From: Motiliproteus sp965230735 | GTDB lineage: Bacteria > Pseudomonadota > Gammaproteobacteria > Pseudomonadales > Balneatricaceae | NCBI RefSeq assembly: GCF_965230735.1 | Contig: NZ_OZ246016.1 | Location: 3,720,001 to 3,784,000, forward strand | DNA length: 64,000 nucleotides | Direction: 5' to 3' | In this document: piece by piece, positions 8,075 through 16,304 of the stretch | How positions within the stretch are numbered: position 1 is the stretch's first letter | Layout of the letters: each line of letters starts with the position of its first letter | Notes under the pieces: model-generated | What the model saw: only the letters and a program-made list of their open reading frames with translations | Told to the model about the DNA's origin: nothing | The model's database searches: none | Translations under genes and position numbers: made by a program

Positions 8075-8097
8075 AACATATTGATAATCGTTATCAA
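8075..8097 (-). promoter_or_regulatory. Fur-box-like site over the promoter of small RNA copy 2
   Basis: The palindrome TTGATAATCGTTATCAA (8081-8097) is perfect apart from its centre. The plus-strand 19-mer starting at 8079 matches the classical Fur consensus at 16 of 19 positions by eye. It spans the -35 element and spacer of the minus-strand promoter, where bound Fe-Fur would block RNA polymerase. Confidence 0.65.
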
Positions 8098-8199
8098 CAC
8101 CTTTTGAGAAATAATCTCAACTTGCTGCGTATTCAGCATCTCTCTGGTTCGCCAGGACGAAACATGACCCCATCCTGTCGGTTCGGATAAACTAAGGTT

Positions 8200-8721
8200 A
8201 TGCGCCTGTTTACCGCGATTGAACCACCTTCCGATCAGTTACCAGCAGTGGAGCGCCTCTGTCAGGGAATACCCGGTGTTCGCTGGAGCACCCCCTATCA
8301 GCTCCACTTAACCCTGGTCTTTATCGGCGAGGTAGCCGACGACTTACTGGAGCCGATCGCCGATGCCCTTGGCCGGATCGATTTCAACCGCTTCGAACTT
8401 CGGTGCCGCGAAATCGGATTCTTTCGCTCCGGCGCGCTCTGGTTGGGTGTTGCTCCCAGCCAGTCGCTTTCATTACTACAACAGAAGCAGCGGCTGGCCT
8501 TGAATCATATCCCCAGGGTTCAAATTCAGTCCCGCCGATTCCATCCCCACTGGACCCTGGGTCGTTTCCGTCGCCGTCAACAACCCGATCTGAGCGCTTT
8601 TATCGACAGGCATCGGAGCCTGGACATCAGCATCCCCGTGGATCGGTTTGTCCTCAAATCCAGTCGCTTATTTTCGCAAGGTGCACAGCATCGCAGCGAG
8701 TATGAATTCCTCGCTGAATAG
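8200..8721 (+). CDS. thpR: RNA 2',3'-cyclic phosphodiesterase (2'-5' RNA ligase family)
   Basis: A 173-residue 2H-phosphoesterase superfamily enzyme that opens 2',3'-cyclic phosphates on RNA and shows 2'-5' ligase activity in E. coli. Both HxT motifs are present: His36-Leu-Thr38 in YQLHLTLVFIGE and His117-Trp-Thr119 in RFHPHWTLGRF. It opens with the family's MRLFTAIEPP. Length is normal. It is transcribed away from the small-RNA region, whose Fur box lies about 100 bases upstream, so iron control of this gene is possible but the box faces the minus-strand promoter better. Confidence 0.93.
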   Translation: MRLFTAIEPPSDQLPAVERLCQGIPGVRWSTPYQLHLTLVFIGEVADDLLEPIADALGRIDFNRFELRCREIGFFRSGALWLGVAPSQSLSLLQQKQRLALNHIPRVQIQSRRFHPHWTLGRFRRRQQPDLSAFIDRHRSLDISIPVDRFVLKSSRLFSQGAQHRSEYEFLAE

Positions 8722-8763
8722 GCAGGTTTGCTGCGGTGGCCGTGAGGCCTTTAGTTGGAGTAA

Positions 8764-8985
8764 TTAGAGCGCTTTCTGAAACTCATCCCAACTGATTCCC
8801 GCTTTTGCCATCAGGCCACGCATCTGTTTCAGATTACGATCGCCAATCCGTTGGTTTTGAGTTTCGTGACGTTCTTGGATCAGTCCTTCGATCCACTGCT
8901 GAGCGGTAATTAGTTGGTCGGAGGTCAATTGCTTGGAGGCTTCGCGCAACAACTCGATATCGGTTAAATCAATTTTGGACTGCAT
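8764..8985 (-). CDS. Small hypothetical protein, 73 aa
   Basis: A short, wholly helical, charged protein. It begins MQSKIDLTDIELLREASKQL and ends MAKAGISWDEFQKAL. The middle (about 20-50) could be a coiled coil. No ribosome-binding site stands out upstream, and the family is unknown to me. The clean frame and the amphipathic character favour a real gene over chance. Confidence 0.5.
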   Translation of the reverse strand: MQSKIDLTDIELLREASKQLTSDQLITAQQWIEGLIQERHETQNQRIGDRNLKQMRGLMAKAGISWDEFQKAL

Positions 8986-9171
8986 GGGAATAGTCTAGAA
9001 CAAACTGCATTCACTGGCGGCTATTCTATCGATGTTAATCAAATTAAGCATTAATCATTAGCCATAGATAATTAAGGAACTTTGCTGGGACGACGACCAT
9101 TCGCTGCCACTTGTGCCTGGACGTTGCGCACTTCAAGCGCTTGAAACCACGGAAATCTGTTCGCAGCTTCC

Positions 9172-9945
9172 CTAAAGCGCAATCAGCAGACCAATCAGCG
9201 CTGCCGCCTCACTCAGTTCCACCAACGCACCCGCCGTGTCGCCGGTCGTTCCGCCAAGCCGTTTAACCATCAAACGCCGCAACCCGACAAACAACAGCAG
9301 GGCGCAAGCCAACGCCAGCAACGCCGGCCAGCCGGCACTTAGCAACAAGATTGCCAGCGCTATAAGCAACCATCTGGCTTGGCGTCGGTTAAATTGCTCG
9401 GCCAGGATCGCGCCCAACCCCTGACGCCGAACATAGTCGGTGGTTAAAAACAGCAGTAACAGCAGCCCACGACCGATTAAAGGCACCACCAACAGCCAGG
9501 CAGTATTCAGCGACAACAGCTGCACCAGAGCGGCGAACTTAACCAGCAGCAACAGCACCAGCAGCATCACTGCGGCCGGACCACAGGTTGGGTCCTTCAT
9601 CAACTGCAATGTTCGTTCGCGGTCACCGAAGCCACCCACCCAGGCATCGGCGCTATCGGCCAATCCATCCAGATGCAGGCCTCCGGTCATCAGGCACCAG
9701 ATAGTCAGCAACAATGCCGCCTGCAGCCACCATTGTCCCGGCAACAACCACTGCAACAGCAGCTGAGACCACCATAACAGCGCGCCAAGCAGCAGCCCGG
9801 TCAGCGGATACCAAAGCAGCGAACGCCCCACCACTTCGTCGGCGACCCGCCCGGGTTCCGGCACCGGTAAACGGGTTAAAAACTGCAACGCGACCAGCAG
9901 CGGCAGCAGGCTCTGCGGTAACGGTTTCGTTGTCGGCTCAGTCAT
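9172..9945 (-). CDS. cobS: Adenosylcobinamide-GDP ribazoletransferase (cobalamin synthase)
   Basis: Inner-membrane enzyme that joins activated adenosylcobinamide-GDP to alpha-ribazole to finish the B12 lower loop. The frame opens further upstream, but I start at MTEPTTKPLP because that gives the usual length (257) and a short overlap with cobC. Family motifs are visible: ALQFLTRLPVPEP near the N-terminus and GGLHLDGLADSADAWVGG, the Asp-rich site. Several Leu-rich membrane helices follow. It is the last gene of the cobU-cobT-cobC-cobS run. Confidence 0.93.
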   Translation of the reverse strand: MTEPTTKPLPQSLLPLLVALQFLTRLPVPEPGRVADEVVGRSLLWYPLTGLLLGALLWWSQLLLQWLLPGQWWLQAALLLTIWCLMTGGLHLDGLADSADAWVGGFGDRERTLQLMKDPTCGPAAVMLLVLLLLVKFAALVQLLSLNTAWLLVVPLIGRGLLLLLFLTTDYVRRQGLGAILAEQFNRRQARWLLIALAILLLSAGWPALLALACALLLFVGLRRLMVKRLGGTTGDTAGALVELSEAAALIGLLIAL

Positions 9946-10603
9946 AATCGGATAACAGCGGACGTCGGTTAAAGAATACCAACTGGGCGTGAAAGCCCTG
10001 TCGGCTAATTCCCTCGGTATCAGGATAGAGTTCAACCCGGGTCAGCGACGCATAATCAAGACTCAACTGCTGCGCACTGGCTCCGGGCAGCCCCAGCAGT
10101 AAGCAGATCAGCGCGCGGATAACCCCGCCATGGGTCACACAGAGCAAATTCTGCTGTTCACCATCGGGAACCGCCTCGAGCCAGCCTGACAATAGAGGTT
10201 GGAGTCGTTGGCGCAGCGCCAGCATGGTTTCACCACCCGGCGGCGGATTGTGATCAGGATCCTGCCAGAAAGCCATCACCTGTTTCGACTGCTGTTGCCA
10301 GACCTGCTCCAGCAACAGGCCATCCCACTGACCGAAGTCCAACTCCCGCAACGCCGGCTCCAACGTCAACGGAAGCTGTAACTGACTCGCAAAACGTTGG
10401 GCCGGTACCGCACAGCGCTGCAGCGGTGAGCTATAGATTCGATGCCAGCCGGGAGTATCGTTTGAGGCGGCCTTGAGAGCGGCAAAGGCTGATTCCATCT
10501 GCTGCATCCCCAGAGGAGACAGGGCAGAATCGGTACATCCTCGATAGATGGCACCGTCGTCGCAGCTGCCGTGTCGCAGCAAATCGATAATCAAACCGGA
10601 CAT
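9938..10603 (-). CDS. cobC: Histidine phosphatase family protein, probable alpha-ribazole phosphatase
   Basis: A 221-residue phosphoglycerate-mutase-type phosphatase. The catalytic histidine lies in LLRHGSCDDG; the supporting motifs are the Arg in RIYSSPLQRC, the acidic ELDFGQWDG and the second His in CVTHGGVIRA. In this neighbourhood it most likely removes phosphate from alpha-ribazole 5'-phosphate or from cobalamin phosphate. It overlaps the start of cobS by eight bases and follows cobT by 36, so the three are one transcript. Substrate is inferred from context. Confidence 0.88.
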   Translation of the reverse strand: MSGLIIDLLRHGSCDDGAIYRGCTDSALSPLGMQQMESAFAALKAASNDTPGWHRIYSSPLQRCAVPAQRFASQLQLPLTLEPALRELDFGQWDGLLLEQVWQQQSKQVMAFWQDPDHNPPPGGETMLALRQRLQPLLSGWLEAVPDGEQQNLLCVTHGGVIRALICLLLGLPGASAQQLSLDYASLTRVELYPDTEGISRQGFHAQLVFFNRRPLLSDYD

Positions 10604-10639
10604 CGCTGTCGCTTCATCATTCGGGTTTCGTTATCGCTG

Positions 10640-11701
10640 CTAGCAGATATTTTCACTGACCGCAGCCTCGGCGAAGGTCGCCATCTCCGACTGCAGTCTG
10701 CAGGCCGATTGCAGCAGTGGAACACAGACCGCAGCACCACTGCCCTCCCCCAGACGCATCCCTAAATCCAATAGCGGTTCGGCGTCCATGGCCTGCTGCA
10801 TCAGGCGATGTCCCGGCTCGGCAGAATTATGGGAAAACAGCAACCAGGGCCGCAGTTGCGGGTTGATACGACTGGCCACCAGCGCAGCACTGGTGGTAAT
10901 AAACCCATCCACCAGCACCGGCAAGCCGCGCCGGGCACAGCCCAGATAAGCACCACACAACGCAGCGATCTCCAGCCCTCCCAAGTGCTGCAGAGTCGCC
11001 AGCGGCGAATCCAGCTTAGCCTGGTGCAAAGCCAGTGCCCGGTCGATCGCCGTGGTTTTCCGATCGATCCCGGCACTGTCGACCCCGGTCCCCGGACCGA
11101 CCAGGCTCCGGGCCGGTTGCTCCAGCAGCGCAGCGGCCAGCGCGGTGGCGGCCGTGGTATTGGCGATCCCCATCTCACCACCGATAAATAACTGTACGCC
11201 CTGATCAGCCGCTTGCTCGGCAGCACGACGACCGCACGCCAGCGCGGCTTCTAACTGAGCGGGGCTCATCGCCGGTTGACGACAGAAATTGGCGGTCCCC
11301 GCTGCGATACGGGCATCCTCAACCTGCGGCAGAGATTCCAATTCCGTCAGGGTACCGACATTAACCACTTTGAAATCCGCCCCGAGCTGGCGGGCCAGCA
11401 CCGTGATGGCCGCCCCACCACGGGAAAAGTTACGCACCATCTCGACGGTCACCTCCTGAGGAAAAGCTGAAACCCCCTCTTCAGCGACGCCGTGATCGGC
11501 CGCAAACACCCGAATGGAAACCTTCTTCAACACCGGCTTCAGCTGTCCCTGAGCGGCCGCAAACAAGGCCCCCAACTGCTCCAAGCGCCCCAGTGACCCG
11601 GGAGGTTTAGTCAGCTGATTCTGATACGCCTGGGCTTCGGCGTGACATTGAGCATTCAGGGGTTGGATCGGTTGGTACAGCCATTCAAGGGAATCGCTCA
11701 C
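10640..11701 (-). CDS. cobT: Nicotinate-nucleotide-dimethylbenzimidazole phosphoribosyltransferase
   Basis: Makes alpha-ribazole phosphate from nicotinate mononucleotide and the lower-ligand base. The chosen GTG start gives 353 residues, the family norm, and has a perfect AGGAGA ribosome-binding site just upstream; an in-frame ATG 21 bases earlier falls before that site. Family features include LTKPPGSLGRLEQLG near the N-terminus, IRVFAADHGVAEEGVSAFP, the glycine loop NFSRGGAAI and the catalytic-glutamate region LRLGEGSGAAV at the C-terminus. It belongs to the cobUTCS run. Confidence 0.95.
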   Translation of the reverse strand: MSDSLEWLYQPIQPLNAQCHAEAQAYQNQLTKPPGSLGRLEQLGALFAAAQGQLKPVLKKVSIRVFAADHGVAEEGVSAFPQEVTVEMVRNFSRGGAAITVLARQLGADFKVVNVGTLTELESLPQVEDARIAAGTANFCRQPAMSPAQLEAALACGRRAAEQAADQGVQLFIGGEMGIANTTAATALAAALLEQPARSLVGPGTGVDSAGIDRKTTAIDRALALHQAKLDSPLATLQHLGGLEIAALCGAYLGCARRGLPVLVDGFITTSAALVASRINPQLRPWLLFSHNSAEPGHRLMQQAMDAEPLLDLGMRLGEGSGAAVCVPLLQSACRLQSEMATFAEAAVSENIC

Positions 11702-11740
11702 TGGGTTCTCCTCAGAACACAACAGACAGAAAAAGATGGA

Positions 11741-12280
11741 TCAGGATTCAAGCGCCAGCACAGTTCCGGCGGGCTTTAATACATGGGGAAGCCCGGCGAC
11801 GGTCAACACCACCCGGTCGCACTGGCTTGCCAGCTGCTGGTGCAACATCCCCAGCTCATCCTGGAAATGGCGACTCAACTCCCCCATTGGCGTGATCCCC
11901 ATCCCCACTTCGTTGGAGACAAAGATCAACTCCCCGGGCAGCTGCGGCAGGATATCCAACAGCGCATCCACTTCGCGCCGCAGAACACCGTGTTGTTCCA
12001 GACAGATCAGATTGCTCAGCCACAGAGTCAGGCAGTCTACCAGCAGCAGTTTCAGATCACCGGCGTGCTGTTGCAGACATTGCGCCAAGGCGACCGGCTC
12101 CTCCACCAAGCCCCAGTGCTCAGGACGACGGTCCCGGTGCAGACCAATGCGACTCTCCATCTCCGCATCACCCACCGTCGCGGTGGCGATATAGGCAACT
12201 TCAAGCCCCGATTGCATCGCCAAACGTTCGGCCAACTGACTTTTACCGGAACGGGCTCCACCCAAGATTAGCTGTTTCAT
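11741..12280 (-). CDS. cobU: Adenosylcobinamide kinase / phosphate guanylyltransferase
   Basis: Bifunctional enzyme that phosphorylates adenosylcobinamide and then adds GMP. It starts MKQLILGGARSGKSQLAERL, with the Walker A motif GGARSGKS at residues 7-14; this start gives 179 residues, as in E. coli CobU. LLVDCLTLWLSN and FVSNEVGMGITP are the family's second and third motifs. It is the first gene of the run and 39 bases ahead of cobT. I searched the 200 bases upstream for a B12 riboswitch by its conserved box and saw none. Confidence 0.95.
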   Translation of the reverse strand: MKQLILGGARSGKSQLAERLAMQSGLEVAYIATATVGDAEMESRIGLHRDRRPEHWGLVEEPVALAQCLQQHAGDLKLLLVDCLTLWLSNLICLEQHGVLRREVDALLDILPQLPGELIFVSNEVGMGITPMGELSRHFQDELGMLHQQLASQCDRVVLTVAGLPHVLKPAGTVLALES

Positions 12281-12494
12281 TGCCCTCATCTCCCGCCTGC
12301 CGACGCCCGGCAAGGCAAACCGACGGTCCCTTGCCAGCAATTATGGATCAGATGCTGCCATCAACCGCCAAAAACCAGCGACTATAGCAATTGCCTCCGC
12401 ACCGCCGCAAACCGCCTCCCGGCCTTTGTCTTCATCTACAAATTGAAGTATCTTCGGCCCTTCAAGTCCGCGCACTATCGGAGGAATAACCGCA

Positions 12495-12977
12495 GTGGAA
12501 TCAGCCACCCAAACCGTCCTGCTGGTCAGCTTTTCAACCCTGGTCATTGGTCTAATTTTCGGCCTACTGATCGGCCGAAGCAATATCGGCTCCCGCAGCA
12601 AAGGCGCTCTGATCGAGGAGCTCAATGAGGCACGCCGAGAGCTGGAGGCCTATAAGCTGGATGTAGCCACCCGATTTACTCAGACCGCCGAGCTGGTCAA
12701 TAAACTGACCGATAGTTATCGCGATGTGCACCAGCACCTCTCCAACAGCGCCCGTGAGCTCTGCAACGATGACCAGCTGCTGGTCAGCCTGGAGCACCGT
12801 ACGGATCCGGCAGCCGAGCAAGAAGCAGCACCGGAACAGCAAAGCACCTCAGAGTCCCAGGTCGAACCGCCTCGGGATTACGCTCCTAAAACCGACCCCG
12901 AGGCCGAAGGCACGCTGTCGGAAGAGTACGGTTTGAAAAAAGAAGAGGAGGTGCAGGAGCCCTCTCGAATGGCCTGA
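12495..12977 (+). CDS. zapG: YhcB/ZapG-family (DUF1043) membrane-anchored protein
   Basis: A 160-residue protein with one N-terminal membrane helix (about 7-27, ending GLLIGRSN). A coiled coil with ELNEARRELEAYKLDVATRF follows, then VNKLTDSYRDVHQHLSNSA, the DUF1043 signature. The tail is Glu/Pro-rich and probably disordered. In E. coli the family (YhcB) links cell division, envelope growth and shape. It is a single gene closed by a strong terminator, and it diverges from cobU. Confidence 0.88.
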   Translation: MESATQTVLLVSFSTLVIGLIFGLLIGRSNIGSRSKGALIEELNEARRELEAYKLDVATRFTQTAELVNKLTDSYRDVHQHLSNSARELCNDDQLLVSLEHRTDPAAEQEAAPEQQSTSESQVEPPRDYAPKTDPEAEGTLSEEYGLKKEEEVQEPSRMA

Positions 12978-13004
12978 CACCAGCCCATTATCGGTAAATA
13001 CACG

Positions 13005-13032
13005 ACGCCCGGCCAAGCGCCGGGCGTTTTCG
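13005..13032. terminator. Rho-independent terminator after zapG
   Basis: ACGCCCGGC (13005-13013) pairs perfectly with GCCGGGCGT (13019-13027) across a five-base loop, followed by TTTTCGTTT on the plus strand. It closes zapG; the nif3 gene converges from the other side. Confidence 0.85.
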
Positions 13033-13060
13033 TTTCTAACGCGCCAACCAAAAGATCTAG

Positions 13061-13822
13061 CTATACCGGGTTATCCAATTCGATGTAACAGTGTTCGATA
13101 TCAAACTCATCCGCCAGCTGCTGACCCACTGCCTGGATCCCGTAGCGCTCGGTGGCATGGTGGCCCGCACCGAAGTAATGCACCCCGCCTTCACGGGCGG
13201 CATAGACCGTCGGCTCTGAGATCTCCCCACTGATAAAGGCGTCCAGTCCCCGGGCGATAGCATGTTCGATATAGCCCTGGGCCGCACCGGTACACCACCC
13301 CAGGGTTTCAATACGCTTGGCGTTGCCTTCGATCCACTGCGGCCGACGCCCCAGCTCAGCTTCAATACGTTCTGCCAGCTGCTCAGCACTTAGCGGTTGC
13401 TCAAGCCGGCCCCACAACCCCACCGGCTGACGACTGTTGAGCTCCAGTCCGCCCTCAATCGTCAACCCCAGCCGTCGAGCCAACTGAGCGTTATTGCCCA
13501 GTTGCGGATGAATATCCAACGGCAAATGGTAGGCGATTAGGCTGATATCGTGTTCAAGCAGGGTCTGCAGTCGGCGCCGCTTCATCCCACGTACACAGGG
13601 GTCTTCGCCGCGCCAGAAATAGCCGTGATGCACCAGCACGGCATCGGCCTTGGCCAACACCGCGGCATCCAGCAAAGCCTGGGAGGCGGTGACACCGGTA
13701 ACGATACGCCGTACTTGCGCACGCCCCTCCACCTGAAGGCCATTGGGGCAATAGTCCTTGATCAGCCCGGGTTCCAACCACTGGTCTAAGGTTTTAACTA
13801 ACTGGGTTAACGCTACGGACAC
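13061..13822 (-). CDS. Nif3-like dinuclear metal-centre protein
   Basis: A 253-residue Nif3/GTP cyclohydrolase 1 type 2-like protein, a widespread family that forms toroidal hexamers with a dimetal site and whose reaction is not settled. Visible family marks are CPNGLQVEG near the N-terminus, VLVHHGYFWRGED (metal-binding His pair) and the C-terminal HHATERYGIQAVGQ. I start at a GTG with a GAGG ribosome-binding site; a TTG further upstream would add nine residues without one. It lies head to head with the AlgW-type protease, as in Pseudomonas. Confidence 0.9.
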   Translation of the reverse strand: MSVALTQLVKTLDQWLEPGLIKDYCPNGLQVEGRAQVRRIVTGVTASQALLDAAVLAKADAVLVHHGYFWRGEDPCVRGMKRRRLQTLLEHDISLIAYHLPLDIHPQLGNNAQLARRLGLTIEGGLELNSRQPVGLWGRLEQPLSAEQLAERIEAELGRRPQWIEGNAKRIETLGWCTGAAQGYIEHAIARGLDAFISGEISEPTVYAAREGGVHYFGAGHHATERYGIQAVGQQLADEFDIEHCYIELDNPV

Positions 13823-13899
13823 GGTGTTATCCTCAAAATCGATTACCAATCAACAATTTCAGTTCGTATAATGGGCCATTATCCGAGTTCTTGAGCAAT

Positions 13900-15060
13900 A
13901 TGCGCAAACTGACCACCCTACTATTGTGGCCGATCGCTGCTGGAATACTGGTGGCGTTCGTGATGCTGACCTTCTTTCCGCAGGGTATCAGCCCGAGCCT
14001 GGCTCCGGTAGAGATCCATCAGGTCAGCCCGACACCACCGACTTCCAATCTGGGCGTCGGCCCGGTCTCCTATGCCGATGCAGTGGCCAAAGCGGCACCG
14101 GCGGTCGTCAATATCTACACCCGTAGCCGTGCGCCTCAAAACAGCGGCGATCAGTTTGAAGACCCGGCCCTGCGCGAATATTACGGCCAACCTGACGCCA
14201 ACGGTCGTACCCAACGCCAGGTGATCTCCAGCCTGGGTTCGGGAGTCATCATCAGCCCTCAGGGCTATATCGTCACCAACAACCACGTCATCACCGATGC
14301 CGAATCCATCCTGGTCGCACTGCACGACGGTCGCGAAGCTGAAGCCAAGGTGATCGGTACCGATCCGGAAACCGATCTGGCGGTGCTGAAAATCGAACTA
14401 AAGGAGCTGGCCGTCATCGATCTGGCCGTCTCCCAGCCGCAGCAGGTCGGTGATGTGGTGCTGGCGATCGGCAACCCGTTCGGCGTCGGCCAGACCGTCA
14501 CCATGGGTATCATCAGCGCCACCGGTCGCAACCAGCTGGGTATCAACACCTACGAGAACTTTATCCAGACCGACGCCGCCATCAACCCCGGCAACTCAGG
14601 GGGCGCCTTGGTCAACGCCATGGGGAATATGATCGGTATCAACACCGCGATCTTCTCGCGCTCCGGCGGCTCCCAGGGTATCGGCTTCGCCATCCCGGTG
14701 GATCTGGTTCGCAGTGTGTTGAAAGGCATTATCGAGAACGGTCGCGTGGTTCGCGGCTGGCTCGGTATCGAGATCCAGCAGATGACTCCCGCCCTGGCCG
14801 AGTCTTTCGGCACCGAAGAAGCCTGGGGACTGATCATCGCGGGAATCTTCCGTGACAGCCCGGCCCATCAAGCCGGCATGCAGCCCGGTGATGTACTGAT
14901 CAGCATCGACGGTCAGCCGATCCGTAGCGGCCAGGCGGCGATGAACCAGATCGCCGTCACCAAGCCCGGCACGATGCTGAAACTGGGACTGCTGCGCAAC
15001 GGCGAGCTGATCAACGTCGAAGCCACCATCGGCAACCGACCACCGACCCGAGCCCGGTAA
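13900..15060 (+). CDS. algW: DegS/AlgW-type periplasmic serine protease
   Basis: A membrane-anchored HtrA protease of 386 residues. It has an N-terminal signal anchor (about 3-27), a trypsin-like domain and a single PDZ domain (about 275-370). The catalytic triad is His129 (NNHVIT), Asp159 (TDLAVLK) and Ser233 (NPGNSGGAL). One PDZ plus a membrane anchor is the DegS/AlgW plan, in which the protease senses misfolded outer-membrane proteins and cuts the anti-sigma factor of RpoE/AlgU. The neighbours nif3 and hisC-hisD-hisG-murA match those of algW in Pseudomonas. Target and signal are inferred. Confidence 0.92.
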   Translation: MRKLTTLLLWPIAAGILVAFVMLTFFPQGISPSLAPVEIHQVSPTPPTSNLGVGPVSYADAVAKAAPAVVNIYTRSRAPQNSGDQFEDPALREYYGQPDANGRTQRQVISSLGSGVIISPQGYIVTNNHVITDAESILVALHDGREAEAKVIGTDPETDLAVLKIELKELAVIDLAVSQPQQVGDVVLAIGNPFGVGQTVTMGIISATGRNQLGINTYENFIQTDAAINPGNSGGALVNAMGNMIGINTAIFSRSGGSQGIGFAIPVDLVRSVLKGIIENGRVVRGWLGIEIQQMTPALAESFGTEEAWGLIIAGIFRDSPAHQAGMQPGDVLISIDGQPIRSGQAAMNQIAVTKPGTMLKLGLLRNGELINVEATIGNRPPTRAR

Positions 15061-15120
15061 CCCTGGCTAAGAAGCCCTAGCCCGACCAACCCAGCCGATC
15101 GCCACCGCGTTGAGAAAGCC

Positions 15121-16209
15121 TTACAGCAACGGTTTTAGGGCTTCGATCAGACGCTGATTTTCTTCCGGAGTGCTGACATTGATTCGCAGACAACCGGCCA
15201 GCGCCGGATGACCGCCATCCAGTTTTTTCACCAGCACACCGGCGCCCTTTAAAGCCTCATGCAGCTCGGCCGCCGGCTTCTCCAGCGAGCGAACCAGCAC
15301 AAAGTTGGCCTCGCTGGGCCAGACCTGCAGTTGCGGCAGCTGCTGCAGCGCGTCGATCAGGCTGATGCGAGCCTGACGCAGCTTGGCGGTCTGCTCCCGG
15401 AACAGCTCGTAGTGGTCCAGCGCAAACTCGGCACTGGCCTGGGTCAATACATTGATGTTGTAGGGCAAGCGCAGCTTGTCAAACTCACCGAGCCATTCCG
15501 GCTTGCCGATCAACAGCCCCAACCGCAATCCGGCCAGACCCACTTTCGACAGGGTACGCATCAGCACCAAATTGTCGTAATCGCCCAGTAGCGACAGTGA
15601 GTCACAATCGGTAAACGCCGTGTAAGCTTCATCGACGATCACCAGCCCCTGACTGGCTTCGGCGATACGGCGAATCTTCTCCTCGCTATAGAGGTTACCG
15701 GTCGGGTTGTTGGGCTGGGCCAGGAAGATCAACGCCGGCTGGCGCGCTTCGATCTGCTCCAGCATCGCGCCAAGATCCAGATCGAACTGGCTGTCCAGCG
15801 GCACGCCGACGTAATCGATTCGGCAGAAGGTAGCGATCATCTGGTACATCACGAAGCTGGGCTCCGGCGCCATCACACAGACATCATCACCGGCTACCGC
15901 CATCGCCAGAATCTGGATGATTTCGTCCGAGCCGTTACCCAGCATCAGCTCGTACTCCGATGGGATGCCCATCACCTGGCGCAACCGATCCTTGACCCCT
16001 TGGGCCTGGGGTTCGGGGTAGCGATTGATCTCCACCTCGGCCAGCTTGTCGAGCCAGGCCTGTTTGGTGGCATCGGACCACTGGTAGGGGTTTTCCATCG
16101 CATCCAGCTTCAACATTCCGGTCGACGGCGGCACCTGATAGGCATGCAACGCCCGCACTTCGGGACGGATCAGTTTGGAGATACGTTGTTCGAGGCTGGC
16201 TTGGGTCAT
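15121..16209 (-). CDS. hisC: Histidinol-phosphate aminotransferase
   Basis: A 362-residue fold-type I PLP aminotransferase of histidine biosynthesis. Key parts are LMLGNGSDEIIQIL, the ALIFLAQPNNPTGN motif, LVIVDEAYTAF with its Asp, and the PLP lysine in MRTLSKVGLAGLRLG. C-terminal FVLVRS and GCLRINVSTPEEN contain the substrate-binding Arg. It follows hisD by 95 bases, with a stem-loop in the gap. Confidence 0.95.
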   Translation of the reverse strand: MTQASLEQRISKLIRPEVRALHAYQVPPSTGMLKLDAMENPYQWSDATKQAWLDKLAEVEINRYPEPQAQGVKDRLRQVMGIPSEYELMLGNGSDEIIQILAMAVAGDDVCVMAPEPSFVMYQMIATFCRIDYVGVPLDSQFDLDLGAMLEQIEARQPALIFLAQPNNPTGNLYSEEKIRRIAEASQGLVIVDEAYTAFTDCDSLSLLGDYDNLVLMRTLSKVGLAGLRLGLLIGKPEWLGEFDKLRLPYNINVLTQASAEFALDHYELFREQTAKLRQARISLIDALQQLPQLQVWPSEANFVLVRSLEKPAAELHEALKGAGVLVKKLDGGHPALAGCLRINVSTPEENQRLIEALKPLL

Positions 16210-16241
16210 GGTTGGTCGACTTTTCTAAAGAGGATGGAGAG

Positions 16242-16263
16242 CAGGCCCACCGAGATGGGCCTG
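16242..16263. repeat. Intercistronic hairpin between hisD and hisC
   Basis: CAGGCCCA (16242-16249) pairs with TGGGCCTG (16256-16263) across six bases. There is no U-tract on the minus strand, so it is more likely an mRNA-processing or stability element than a terminator. Confidence 0.5.
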
Positions 16264-16304
16264 AGTTCGATAGCGTTGCTTTTTCTAGCCTATCCGGTTC
16301 CTGC

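Noticed and set aside
12281..12494. Possible cobalamin riboswitch ahead of cobU
   Set aside because: No B12-box-like sequence could be found in either the 200 bases before cobU or the nrdJa leader; a covariance search would settle it.
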